This document shows, piece by piece, positions 44,810 to 54,300 of a DNA stretch of 64,000 nucleotides (the first letter of the stretch is position 1; each line of letters begins with the position of its first letter). Location: positions 372,001-436,000 of the forward strand of contig NZ_JACHMB010000001.1 of NCBI RefSeq assembly GCF_014204795.1, written 5' to 3'. The position numbers and the translations under genes were made by a program. Under the pieces are notes generated by a model. It ran no database searches, was not told the DNA's origin, and saw only the letters and a list, made by a program, of their open reading frames with translations. The stretch comes from Nonomuraea jabiensis (GTDB lineage: Bacteria > Actinomycetota > Actinomycetes > Streptosporangiales > Streptosporangiaceae).

Positions 44810-45060
44810 ACAGGGGCTAACACAGAAGATCACCCGAGACGCGTTCGACGCTGTCGTCGGCGATGATGAGCAGTTACGGAAGCTTGTCAGGCTGCCGGCG
44901 TTGCAGGCCGAGTAGTTCCAGCGGATGGAATCGGGACCAGAGCTTGAGGGCGTGGTTCTGCAGACCTCGCGGGCGGTCGCCGGCACCTGCCTGGGGTTCT
45001 TGTCACACCCGGCCGTCCGCGACCTCAAGTTGGAGCCGCACGGAGCGCAAGTGTGGATCA
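44810..45060 (+). pseudogene. Possible AAA/UPF1-type helicase remnant
   Basis: TRDAFDAVVGDDEQLRKLVR, an in-frame stop, then ESGPELEGVVLQTSRAVAGT and CLGFLSHPAVRDL. The order resembles the region before the Walker B motif in DNA2/UPF1-like helicases ('VV..T...G......'). Walker motifs themselves are not present. Low confidence. The interval 44640-44810 shows nothing. Confidence 0.3.
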
Positions 45061-45369
45061 GCGGGCGGGCAGCGTCCATTTCCCGCCTTTGCAGGCGGGC
45101 GGGCCGAAGACGAAGCGGCGTCCACTGGCCGTCTCGGCCACGATCACGTCCTCGGCTCCGTTACGCAGGCAGCCTCCCGACACGACTGGAATCTGGACTG
45201 ATTCCCCGGGAGGGAGTTGCCGGTCGTAAATCGTGTCACCGAGCCATTTCACCGTCACGGTTTCACCGGTGCGGTTCTCGACGTCCACCCACCGGCTGAC
45301 GCGTGGTTGGCAGGCGGTGAGGGCGAGAATCAATGCCGGGAGCAACGCCAGCCAGATAATCCTTTTCAC
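45058..45369 (-). CDS. Small lipoprotein of unknown function
   Basis: 103 residues starting MKRIIWLALLPALILALTAC, an ideal lipoprotein signal with lipobox LTAC. The mature part is a short beta-rich domain (WVDVENRTGETVTVKWLGD) with a Cys-x-Cys-like pair that may form a disulfide. It is downstream of the large SGNH protein on the same strand, beyond the strong hairpin at 45408-45448. Confidence 0.7.
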   Translation of the reverse strand: MKRIIWLALLPALILALTACQPRVSRWVDVENRTGETVTVKWLGDTIYDRQLPPGESVQIPVVSGGCLRNGAEDVIVAETASGRRFVFGPPACKGGKWTLPAR

Positions 45370-45407
45370 GAAACCCCTTGGCCGCTGGACTATTTGTAGT
45401 CAGGAAA

Positions 45408-45448
45408 GCATGTGCCGGCGCCCGGCGCCACCGTACGCCGGCACATGC
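45408..45448 (-). terminator. Strong hairpin between SGNH protein and lipoprotein
   Basis: GCATGTGCCGGCG (45408-45420) and CGCCGGCACATGC (45436-45448) form a perfect 13-bp stem with a 15-nt loop, 6 bp after the end of the 45455-48997 gene. Confidence 0.82.
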
Positions 45449-45454
45449 ATGTCA

Positions 45455-48400
45455 TCACGGCGATGTGGTGCAGTAGCAGTTCTCGGCGTCAGGACGCGGC
45501 AGATTCATCGCCGGCTTGGGAAGCTGGTTGCGCGGCTCCGCCGCCTTGCGCGCCTCCTCCTTGAATGCCTTCAGTTGGGCGTCGGTCAGCGGTGCCGGAG
45601 CGATGTAGCGCACCCTCTTGGCCGCCGATGGCGGTGCTTCCATCGTGCCGTTGGCGGGGATGACGCGGTAGCTGTGGTTCTCCGCTCCGGTGAAGAGATA
45701 CCCTGCGGTGAAGCCGGGGTTGTGTCCTGCGTCGTCGGGTGTGATCGGCACGGGGATGCGGTTCCAGGTCGGGCTGGCCGCAGTGTGATCCATGCCCTCC
45801 AGCCAGTAGCCGGTGGCGGTGATGGAGTCCTGCCAGGTCAGGTTGGCTTCGTAGTGGTTGCTCGTCCAAGCGTCAATCATGCTGACCGCCGGTGGTGCGC
45901 CGTAGCCCGGGCGGGCGCCGAGGCTGGACCCGGGCATGCCGGCGCCGTACTGGTTGACGGCAGCGACGGCGATGTTGTAGGTACGGCCATTGGCCAGCCC
46001 GGTGTAGGTGGCGGAGGTGCCGGTCACGTCCTTGTTGGGCAGCCAGACGCCATCCGACCCCACGCCGTAGAGCTGGTATCCGCTCGCGCCGGTGCTGGCG
46101 GTCCAGGTGATGGTGACCTTCTGGTCGCCTGGGGTCAGCTTGACGTTGGTCGGTGCCGGCGGGGTCAGCGGATTCGGCTCGGCGGCGGCGACGTCGGTCG
46201 GCGCGGTCTCCGTCGTCCCGCGGGCCGCGGAGATCTTGAATTCGTAGCGGTGGCCCTTGGTGACCCACCTGGTGATCCAGTGGTCGCCCCCGATCGCGAG
46301 TGGCAGTTTCTCGAAGGCCTGGCCCGTCGTCGCGTCCCTGCTGTGGATGTAGTAGCCACTCGCGCCGAACACGCGGGCCCAGCGGATGGTAATGCCCTCG
46401 GGGGTCGGGGTGGCGGTCACCCACGCGGGGGTGCTGACAGTGATGTCCGGGACGCTGCTCGGAACGGAGCCGAACGTGGCGCCCAGTGAGAACCGGGAGG
46501 CGAAGGCGTCCGCGAACGCCTTCGCGAACTTGTACTCGCCCACACCGTTGGGGTGCAGCCCGTCGTAGGCGTCAGTGGCCGGGTTGAAGCCGGTGTTGAC
46601 GTCCACGACGTAGATTGGCGAGCTGGACGTGGACAGCGAGGCCGCGGCGGCCGGCAGTTTGGCCTTGTAGTCCTTGATGGCCGGGTTGAGCCACTCGTAG
46701 CCCGCGAGCTCGGTGCGGTTGATGACGTTGGAGACAAGAATCTTGAGGTCCGACTTGCCCGCGCGGGCCTGGGCGATGAAGTCCTTGAAGTAGCCGATGG
46801 TCGAGTCCGCTCCGCCCCAGAAAGCGATGTCGTTGAAGCCGAGCGCGACGACCAGGTAGTCGGGCTTGGCCGCGGCCACGTCGGCCTTGATCTTGCCCAT
46901 GGCGTCGGCGTACGTCCAGCCCCACATGGCATCATGATCACTGTCGAAGTTCCCGTCGCGGTAGGGGCCGTTGGACGGGCCGGGATAGAACTCCTGCGGC
47001 GGCTGTGCGCGCCCCTCGATCTGTGCGATCGCCCGCTGGTCGGAGTACTTGTCATACGTGCCGCGCCGAGGTCCGACGAAGTCGACCTGGACGCCCTTGG
47101 AAGCGAAGTGGTTGGCCAGGCGGTACCGCCAGGTGTAGTCGCCCTCACTACCGTGTGTGATGGAGTCCCCGACGACCATGATCTTGACGCCGGTCTCGGA
47201 GTTGAGCGACACGTTCCAGGTCACGTTGTACGCCGAGTCGACGGCGTCGCCGGAGTCTGGCACCAGGTCGGCGCGCAGCACCATGAGGACTCCGACCTCG
47301 CCTGGCTTGAGCGTGCTGGACATGTCACCGTTCGCGTCCGGCAGTGCCCAGCGCAGCGGGTTCATCGAGACGGTGCCACCGGTGTAGGGGAACACCACGA
47401 GTAGTGAGTGCAGGTTGGTCGTCTCCCACGTGGTGGATCCCGTAGCCCGCACCCGTACGCGTCCTTGCCCACTGGCCGGCGGGTAGATCTCCACGTAGTG
47501 GGTGCCGCCGGGGCCCATGTTCACGACACCGCTCTGGGAGGCGTTCCAGGCGGGCGCGGCATGCTGGCTTCTGGGTCGGCCGGGACTGCCGACGAGCCCG
47601 GTACGCCATACGTTCTTGGCGTCGGTGTCCCCGTAGCCGGTGGAGGCGCCGATGAAGTCCGACAACGCCTGTACGGGCGCCTCCAGCCGGTAGTTGGCGA
47701 CCATGTAGCCGCGCAGCTCGTTGGCTATGCCGTGCCCATAGCCAGCCGTGACCTGCCCGATCGCCTCCAGCGGCAGCTTGTCGTCCATCATCTCCCACGT
47801 GCGTAGGACGAACTGGCTGTTCATCCGCTCGGTGAGGTAGGTCGCGAGGGGGGCTAGCCCGTACTGCCGGGAACCGCCCATGCCGTCATGTGTGTTGATC
47901 GCGCGGTTCGGCTCCGACAGGTAAATCCTGATTGCCCTGGCGTATGCGGCTGAACCTGGAGCAGTCGCACCGGTACGCAGGTAGACCTCATGCGTGGCCC
48001 ATTCAGCCGTCGCCTCCATCCACCAGTTCAGCGAGGACAGATTCATGCCGAGATGGAGATTCGGCAGGTAGTGGTACTGGAACGCGTGGAACAGCTCATG
48101 CCGCGGCAGATAGGTGTACCAGGGTTCGTTGCCGATGTCGGCCGGGTCCGAGGGCAGGAAGATGACCGGACCGCCATCAACCACGTCACCGAACGGGAAA
48201 GTCAGTCCGGGATTGTTGTTGACATCGAAGCCGACGTAGACCTCGATGTGGTCGCCCGTGAGACCGTAGCCCATGGCTTTGTACTGCTGAGCAGCCACCG
48301 TCAGCGAGGCGACCATCTTGTCGATTCCGTCCGGCACTCCGTTCGCAGGCAGGAGGTCCTCCGCTTTGATGCCGTCGATCGGCAGACCGGTCTCCGGATC

Positions 48401-48997
48401 TTTTTTCAGCCCGTCGATCTGGTAATAGACCTCGAACGGGATGCCCGCCGCCGTGAAGGTGCGCAAGCAGTAGAACCAGACCAGGAACGCGTAGTGCGGC
48501 ATGGCGCAGTCGGTCCAGCCCGCGGCCTGGGCCTCCGCCTGGCCGTCCGGCCCCGGCTGTGACTCCAGGCTCTCGACCCACTTCCGGGTCTCCGGGGACG
48601 CCTCGTCCAGCATCGACAGCGCGTGGGCGACGGACAGGCCGGTGGAGTGCGGCAACTCCCCCGTGGAGCGCAGCTGCTCAGGCAGCCGATCCGGCTCGAT
48701 GACCTGCTGCAGCGAGTAACGGATGTACTCGTCGACGGAGATCTCCTTGCGAGCCCAGCTCCGCGTGACCTTGTCCTCGGGGCCGAAGTCGGGGCGCTGC
48801 TTGGAGAGCTTCTTGTGCAGCTCGCTCTCCGGTTGTTCCACGGGTTCGTACGGCTGCTCGGCCGGTGCCGCGGGAGCCTGTGACGGCGGCGGAGCGGGAG
48901 TCGGCGTCGTTTTCGCGGAAGCGGGGGTGACGGACAACGCGAGCACTGAGACGAGGACGGCAAGAATGACCGGCCAAGGGGATAAGCGCCTGGGCAT
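45455..48997 (-). CDS. Large secreted protein: HExxH domain plus SGNH hydrolase plus FN3
   Basis: 1180 residues from ATG 48997 (MPRRLSPWPVILAVL, signal peptide ending ASAK). An N-terminal Pro-rich stretch is followed by HELFH in PRHELFHAFQYHY, a likely zinc site in a metallopeptidase-like domain. From about residue 610 comes an SGNH/GDSL esterase: GDSITHG (catalytic Ser), GFND, and DGLHPNGVGEY (Asp and His). At least two fibronectin type III domains follow (PTNVKLTPGDQKVTITWT), then a C-terminal extension ending near DAENCYC. It is probably secreted to act on polymers or host material. The protease-esterase combination is unusual. Confidence 0.78.
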   Translation of the reverse strand: MPRRLSPWPVILAVLVSVLALSVTPASAKTTPTPAPPPSQAPAAPAEQPYEPVEQPESELHKKLSKQRPDFGPEDKVTRSWARKEISVDEYIRYSLQQVIEPDRLPEQLRSTGELPHSTGLSVAHALSMLDEASPETRKWVESLESQPGPDGQAEAQAAGWTDCAMPHYAFLVWFYCLRTFTAAGIPFEVYYQIDGLKKDPETGLPIDGIKAEDLLPANGVPDGIDKMVASLTVAAQQYKAMGYGLTGDHIEVYVGFDVNNNPGLTFPFGDVVDGGPVIFLPSDPADIGNEPWYTYLPRHELFHAFQYHYLPNLHLGMNLSSLNWWMEATAEWATHEVYLRTGATAPGSAAYARAIRIYLSEPNRAINTHDGMGGSRQYGLAPLATYLTERMNSQFVLRTWEMMDDKLPLEAIGQVTAGYGHGIANELRGYMVANYRLEAPVQALSDFIGASTGYGDTDAKNVWRTGLVGSPGRPRSQHAAPAWNASQSGVVNMGPGGTHYVEIYPPASGQGRVRVRATGSTTWETTNLHSLLVVFPYTGGTVSMNPLRWALPDANGDMSSTLKPGEVGVLMVLRADLVPDSGDAVDSAYNVTWNVSLNSETGVKIMVVGDSITHGSEGDYTWRYRLANHFASKGVQVDFVGPRRGTYDKYSDQRAIAQIEGRAQPPQEFYPGPSNGPYRDGNFDSDHDAMWGWTYADAMGKIKADVAAAKPDYLVVALGFNDIAFWGGADSTIGYFKDFIAQARAGKSDLKILVSNVINRTELAGYEWLNPAIKDYKAKLPAAAASLSTSSSPIYVVDVNTGFNPATDAYDGLHPNGVGEYKFAKAFADAFASRFSLGATFGSVPSSVPDITVSTPAWVTATPTPEGITIRWARVFGASGYYIHSRDATTGQAFEKLPLAIGGDHWITRWVTKGHRYEFKISAARGTTETAPTDVAAAEPNPLTPPAPTNVKLTPGDQKVTITWTASTGASGYQLYGVGSDGVWLPNKDVTGTSATYTGLANGRTYNIAVAAVNQYGAGMPGSSLGARPGYGAPPAVSMIDAWTSNHYEANLTWQDSITATGYWLEGMDHTAASPTWNRIPVPITPDDAGHNPGFTAGYLFTGAENHSYRVIPANGTMEAPPSAAKRVRYIAPAPLTDAQLKAFKEEARKAAEPRNQLPKPAMNLPRPDAENCYCTTSP

Positions 48998-49546
48998 GCG
49001 ACCACCAACTGTGATGAACGGGGTGTTACTCGGAAAGGGCGGCGAAACACGCGAACGAGAAAAGGGAGCCCGGCGATCCAAGAAAAGCAGCCATGATGCC
49101 TGTGCGCGCGACAAGATGGCCCGGTCGCACGTGACCGAGGCTTTCAGAAGAATCGGGGTTGAATTTTCCGGCGAATCGGAGGGGCTGGTGAAGAGGGCTC
49201 AGGCTCCGGTCATCCGCATTCTGAGGGATACGACAATGCGCGATCGCCAGATGTGATCTTCGCTGATGGAACCCCATCCGGCAAGAGATGATCTAAAAAT
49301 TCGTGTTTCCTGATCGGCGCAGGAAAGGGCACAACAGCGCCGTTGGGTCAAGCCTTTGACGCCGATGTGGCGGTGATCCGCCACCGGGCTGCATCCACGT
49401 TTCCAAAGGCCGAAACGGTGGCATCACCGAGCGGGGCGCGCTGCGCGCTCCACCATGCGGCCGGGTCCTTTCGAGAAGCTTGCCATTGCATGACGACGGC
49501 TGGATTCCTACGATCCAGCCAGCATCCGCAAGAAAGGACCGCTCTT

Positions 49547-50884
49547 TTGTCTGCAAGAATCAGCAGGCCTGCTGCCGGCCTTATCGTCACACTCGTATTT
49601 CTGAGCGGAATGGTATCGCCGAGTAATGCCGCAGGGTGGCGCGTTGTGATGTCTTACCATTGCACCGGCGACCTCGCCGGATCCGGGGTCGACCTCGAGG
49701 TCAGCATGGGCACGGTCGAACCGGAACACTATGTCAACGGAACGCTGACCGCGGACTGGTTATTGACGTACAAAGGCGCGACCCGGCTGGCTGTGGGAGG
49801 ATATTATCCGGCCGGCAGTCGGCTCGCCGTCAGTGCCGACGTTCATCTCAGCGGCGCCTGGAACGGCATCCTCGGCGGTGAGGGCAGCAAGCAGCAGGGG
49901 CAACTGCAGCCGTACAGCTATCTGGCCCTGCCCAGCGCTGTCTCTAGTTCGGCTCTCCTGAGCAGGACCGGTTACCTCACGCTGGAGAGCGGCACCATGG
50001 AACTGGCGTTCATCACCCCCTTCGGGGAGCCCGGCGCGACCTCAACCTGCCAGAAAGTCAGCCAGGGCACGATCGGGCTGACCATCGGAACCGGCACCAA
50101 CAGGCCGCCCGTCGCGAGCTTCACCCACGCCTGCGATGACACGACCATAAGCTGTACCTTCAACGCCTCCGGCTCCTCCGACCCCGACGGCAGCGTCGCC
50201 TCCTACGCCTGGGACTTCGGTGACGGCGCCACGGGTACGGGGGCGCGGCCGTCCCACACGTACGCGAGCCCCGGCGACTACCGGGTGCGGCTCACCGTGA
50301 CCGACAACAAGGGCGCAGCTTCCTCCGATACCCAGGACGTGACCGTCAGCGGCAACGGCGGCGAGGATCCCCCTGTCGCCGACTTCCAGGTGAGCTGCGA
50401 CCAGGTCTTGCGCAACTGCGCCTTCGACGCCTCATCCTCAGCTGATCCCGATGGCACCATCACCTCCTATAGGTGGGATTTCGGTGATGGCGGCACGGCC
50501 GACGGCGTCACGGCGTCACGAATCTATGCCGCCGCCGGCACCTATCTCGTCTCGCTGATCGTGGAGGACGACGACCACTTCACCGCGACGGCCACCAAAC
50601 AGATCGCCCTCGTTGGGAGCGGCGCCAACCAGCCACCCACCGCCCGTTTCGAATGGATGTGCCTCCCCGTCCCCGGCTGCAAGTTCGACGCGAACCCGTC
50701 CACCGACCCCGATGGCACGATTGTCAGCTACACCTGGGAATTCGGGAACGGCGCCAGCTCGGTCGACCGGGTCGCCTACTACAAATATCCGGTGCCGGGC
50801 ACGTACACCGTGAAGCTCACGGTGATCGACGACAAGGGCGCTCGAGCGGTGACCACCCAGGAAGTGACCATGCCTGCCGGCTGA
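49547..50884 (+). CDS. Secreted protein with three PKD repeats
   Basis: About 445 residues from TTG 49547, chosen because AAGAAAGGA lies 8 bp upstream and a signal peptide follows at once (AAGLIVTLVFLSGMVSPSNA). ATG 49490 is in frame but has no site and would bury the signal. About 160 residues of unknown beta-rich fold precede three PKD domains with their signatures YAWDFGDGATGTG, YRWDFGDGGTADG and YTWEFGNGASS, each followed by VRLTVTDNKGA-like strands. Such repeats mediate surface binding. No catalytic domain is seen. Confidence 0.75.
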   Translation: MSARISRPAAGLIVTLVFLSGMVSPSNAAGWRVVMSYHCTGDLAGSGVDLEVSMGTVEPEHYVNGTLTADWLLTYKGATRLAVGGYYPAGSRLAVSADVHLSGAWNGILGGEGSKQQGQLQPYSYLALPSAVSSSALLSRTGYLTLESGTMELAFITPFGEPGATSTCQKVSQGTIGLTIGTGTNRPPVASFTHACDDTTISCTFNASGSSDPDGSVASYAWDFGDGATGTGARPSHTYASPGDYRVRLTVTDNKGAASSDTQDVTVSGNGGEDPPVADFQVSCDQVLRNCAFDASSSADPDGTITSYRWDFGDGGTADGVTASRIYAAAGTYLVSLIVEDDDHFTATATKQIALVGSGANQPPTARFEWMCLPVPGCKFDANPSTDPDGTIVSYTWEFGNGASSVDRVAYYKYPVPGTYTVKLTVIDDKGARAVTTQEVTMPAG

Positions 50885-50898
50885 GGACCACGACGTGC

Positions 50899-50940
50899 CG
50901 AGCGCGGCATGGGACGGCAGACGTCGCCCCTCCGCGCTCG
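50899..50940 (+). terminator. Possible terminator after PKD protein
   Basis: CGAGCGCGG (50899-50907) and CCGCGCTCG (50932-50940) form a 9-bp stem with a 24-nt loop, 14 bp after the stop. Confidence 0.45.
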
Positions 50941-50984
50941 ACCGCCTAGAGCGCCGAAGATCGCTTGCCGGTAAGTTCTTTTCA

Positions 50985-51645
50985 TCCGGCTTCGCGCAGC
51001 TGTAGCACCAGGATGGCTTTCACGAGTTGACCTGACAGAAGAGGGCAGCAGCGAAGTTTGTGCAGGATGCTCCAGGTCTTCAGCTGAGCGTTGGCGCGTT
51101 CGCCCGGTGCGCGGGCATTGGTGACCATTGAGGCGGGCCGCTTTGAGGTCGTGTACCGAGCCGGGCAATGAGCCGGAGGTCCACAGCGGTGTGCCATCGG
51201 GAGCAGCCAGGACCTGGATGTTCATGCCGTGTTTCTTGTGCTTGGCCGAGTAGTAGGGGCGGTCGGCTGCCACCCGGCGATGGGGATGAGCGTGCCGTCC
51301 AGCACCAGGTAGGGATAGCCGGCACGGCGGGCCGCGCGTAAGACCGTGTCCAAGCGGGGCGCGCGAGTGGCGAGCAGGGCGATGGCCTCGCGGAGGTAGC
51401 CTCAGGCGGTGGCCACTCCGACGCCGAAGCCGGCCGCAACTTCGGTGAGCGTTTCGTCCTTGCGCAGGTGCACGAGCACGAGGAGGGCCTGCTGACCTGG
51501 GTTGAGGCGCCGCCATGGGGAGCGGATCTTCTCGCGGTGCCGGCGGATCAGGTCGGACAGGTAGGACACCGTCCGAGATGACAATGGCAGCGCAGCACGG
51601 TAGAACAGCAACTCGAAGCCTCTGGTGGACAGGTTGATCTTGGTC
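50985..51645 (-). pseudogene. IS5-type transposase, decayed
   Basis: Starting near 51645: RTVSYLSDLIRRHREKIRSP, RRLNPGQQALLVLVHLRKDE, AAGFGVGVATA, then an in-frame TAG where Trp is expected. It resumes GYPYLVLDGTLIPI, then after a shift HGMNIQVLAAPDGTPLWTSG and SLPGSVHDLKAARL, and finally GERANAQLKTWSILHKLRCC. Parts between the second and third catalytic blocks are deleted. Clearly an IS5/ISL-like DDE element, non-functional. Confidence 0.8.
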
Positions 51646-52325
51646 GACGACCCTTCCACCAGGGGCTTCTTTATATGTCGATCAACGTGTCGCCGCCGGC
51701 GAGTCCCCAACCTGCAGTTTCAGGTTGGAAAACCCTCAGTGAGCAGTGTCGCACGAAATGAACACCCCTACGTCTTGGGTAGATTCGCTGTATCGGCATT
51801 CACTCATTCCTGGGGTGGGCGAGGGCGCCCAGATACAGCTTCGGCCGGCGGAGTCCTTCCTAGAGTCACGGACGTGGCCACGCCCAGACCTGCCAGCCGG
51901 AAAAACTACCACGTGCCTCCCGCGCTCGCCAGGGCGGGTGCGAGATGCTTTCTTCTGCGTTGCCGACTTTCGCCGAGGAGGGAAAGAAGTCCGAGCGCGC
52001 CACGGGCTCGTACCTTGCTTGCAGCCGGATCGCCATGACAGGAGGCGATCCAGGCGCTCACTGCGCCGCCGGACCGGAGTACGGCCGAAGGCGGGCTTGA
52101 CAACGGTTAACTGCAGAACTGAAACTGCAGAGCTGGACGCCACCCAAGAGGCCGATAATCACTATTCGCGATCAACGAATTGTGTTTTGTCGCGGAAACT
52201 TTCTCTTGTCCTTCTCTATTCTTTGGCCGAGAATGGTGATCGCTGGTCAAGATCGCGGATGGTGCTCATGCCTTTTCTGCTATCGATACGAACCAGTCGG
52301 TGACCACTATCCGAATGCGGGGGCG
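51646..52325. other. Non-coding stretch
   Basis: About 680 bp with lower GC than its surroundings near 52150-52280 and no frame that looks like protein on either strand. It may hold the promoter of the LuxR-type gene at 52326. Confidence 0.4.
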
Positions 52326-52625
52326 ATGGAACCGGTGTTCATTCGCGAGGCCGAAGGGCGGCTGCTGCTGCTCCTGGCCAAGGGCATGTCCGACCGCGCC
52401 ATCGCCCGCTGCCTCGGCGTCAGCCTGCGCACCGTGGAACGCAGGGTCGCCGAACTGCATACCAGGCTGGGAGCGAAGAGCCGCTTCCAGCTCGCCGTCC
52501 TCGCTCTGCTGGCCGGCCTGATCGAGCCGGGCGCGCTCGGTCAATCCCACCTCCTGGCGCAGGACGGGTGGCTCTGCGGTAATTGCGTCCAGTCGAACGA
52601 GCGCGACGCGGAGAGTCGACGGTAG
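52326..52625 (+). CDS. Small LuxR-type HTH protein
   Basis: 99 residues from ATG 52326 (the frame is open from 52182). It consists mainly of a LuxR/FixJ helix-turn-helix: EAEGRLLLLLAKGMSDRAIA, RCLGVSLRTVERRVAELHTR and LGAKSRFQLAVLA. No receiver, PAS or ATPase domain is present, so it is either a stand-alone DNA-binding protein or the end of a lost larger regulator. The E.....L.LLA.G.s...IA pattern is canonical. Confidence 0.65.
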   Translation: MEPVFIREAEGRLLLLLAKGMSDRAIARCLGVSLRTVERRVAELHTRLGAKSRFQLAVLALLAGLIEPGALGQSHLLAQDGWLCGNCVQSNERDAESRR

Positions 52626-52639
52626 CCGACTGGGTGCGG

Positions 52640-52760
52640 TTCCCTCGGCCGATTCGGTGATCCAGGCGACGGTGCGGACCGTCGCCCTGGACACCGACAC
52701 CGCCCAGGTGCTGCGCACCCACCTGCGCCTGCCGAAAACTCCATCCGTGCAGTTCAAGCG
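52640..52760 (+). pseudogene. Integrase fragment
   Basis: VIQATVRTVALDTDTAQVLR and THLRL match the strand before the second catalytic box of tyrosine integrases (R.V.LD.....L..H). It is followed by unrelated sequence. Confidence 0.35.
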
Positions 52761-52884
52761 GCATGTGGTTCGTAGAGGGGCCGCCGAGCCGGTCTCGTCG
52801 GCGTATGTTCAGGTCGGTGATTCGCTCTGGATTCGTGATCGAACAGCACCGAGTTTGATGGAGGCCATGGAACCCGGACCGGTT

Positions 52885-53367
52885 CATGGCGATCCGTGGC
52901 ACCCTGCCTCGGGCGGAGATCAAGCAGATCGCGGCGGCGACGTACCACCAGATGTGGTGGCCATCCGTCGACACGTGAAGTATGAGAGCGATCATCTGCC
53001 TGTCTGGGACGAAGGCGCAGGCTATCTCGACCCCGACGCAGATGAGGTCCTGTCCACCTGGGATGAGGCCCTCGACGACAAGACCCAGCGGGAGCACGCG
53101 GCCCGCTTCGTCGATGCCCTGCGCCACGAGCCGTGCTCGCCTGCCTGCCCGAACTGGCTCCGTTACGGCGTGCAGCCCAAGGGCGCCAAAGCCGGAATGG
53201 CTCCTGGCCGGTGCCGCTCCAAGGCCCATAAGCCGGAACACCTCGGCTATGCCGGACGCCGTGTCCTCGTCTCCCGCAAGTGGTCGAACAAGACCCTCGC
53301 CGAGCACAAGCAGGACCGCCGTACCTGGGTTCTGGAACCCCTCGGCCGGGGCCGACCAGCCGACTGA
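52885..53367 (+). pseudogene. RepSA-type replication initiator, deleted and frameshifted
   Basis: MAIRGTLPRAEIKQIAAATY and HQMWWPSVDT precede a stop; the adjacent frame gives KYESDHLPVWDEGAGYLDPD and ADEVLSTWDEALDD. A large internal deletion then joins LRHEPCSPACPNWLRYGVQP, GRCRSKAHKPEHLGYAGRRV and LVSRKWSNKTLAEHKQDRR. These are the middle and C-terminal parts of pSAM2-type Rep proteins of actinomycete integrative conjugative elements. It sits, as in intact elements, just upstream of xis and int. Confidence 0.75.
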
Positions 53368-53537
53368 CCCGCACCGCTACGTCTGGAGACCCATTCCTAC
53401 CGGAGACGCGAACGTGCCCCACTCGCCTAAGGCTGCCGCGATCGATCCACGAGCGCCAGCGATGGCGCAACCACATGAACCAACTCCAAGCCCAAGCAGA
53501 CGGACAAGATCTTTCGGCAACGGAAGGGAGGGCGGCA

Positions 53538-53727
53538 TGAGGAAGCGCGACGAGCTGATGACGGTCCCGAGATCCTCGACGAACTCGGGGGAATCTCCCG
53601 CCGGACCTTCTACCGCTGGCGGGAGATCGGCAAGGCGACGGAAGGCTTCAAGCTCCCCAACGGGGAGATCCGGGTCTACCGTGGCGAGTTCACCGCATGG
53701 CTTGACACCCTCCGGGAGGCGGCGTGA
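53538..53727 (+). pseudogene. Excisionase (Xis) with a one-base deletion
   Basis: ATG 53538 gives MRKRDELMTVP; then, after loss of one base near 53567, the frame becomes EILDELGGISRRTFYRWREI and IRVYRGEFTAWLDTLREAA, a MerR-like excisionase. Its stop overlaps the integrase start by 4 bp, as in functional AICE modules. Confidence 0.65.
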
Positions 53728-54300
53728 CCACGTCATACAGCGCCACGTACTGGGAGATTCGCCGGAACAAGTCGAGCAAGAAGCCGTCGTACGAAGTCCG
53801 CTGGAAGGTCGGCGGCCGGGAGAAGTCCAGGAGCTTCGGCACCAAGGCGCTCGGGGACAACTGGCTGTCCGACTTTCGGCAGGCCGCCAAACGTGGCGAA
53901 GCGTTCGATGTGGAGACCGGACTCCCGGAATCCATGCTCAAGGCGAAGAACGCGCGCGCCTGGTACGCCTTCGCCATGGCCTACGCGGAAACCCGCTGGC
54001 CTCACTCGGCACGGCCACAAGGCATGACGGACGCGCTGCCGAACGTCACCCCCGTACTCACCACCGACCGGCCGGGCCGACCAGATGACGAGACGCTGCG
54101 GCGGGCGCTTCGAGACTTCGCATTCGTCCCCGCCGATTGCCGGCCCCCGCGGATGCCCGAGATAGCGAGCGCCCTGCGCTGGCTGGAAGCCGCATCACTG
54201 CCCATCACCGCACTGGAAGACGCCAAGCACACGCGGGCCGCCCTGGAGGCTCTCGCGCTCCTCCTCGACGGCTCCGCGGCTGCGGCTTTAAAAGGGTCGA
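53724..54300 (+). pseudogene. AICE integrase, N-terminal half only
   Basis: GTG or ATG start at 53724, then YWEIRRNKSSKKPSYEVRWK and VGGREKSRSFGTKALGDNWL (arm-binding) and ESMLKAKNARAWYAFAMAYA onward (core-binding) down to LALLLDGSAAAA, in good agreement with site-specific integrases of the pSAM2 type. At about 54282 the family sequence stops and the duplicated LmbU leader begins. The catalytic domain is missing. The duplication breakpoint therefore lies inside this gene. Confidence 0.78.
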
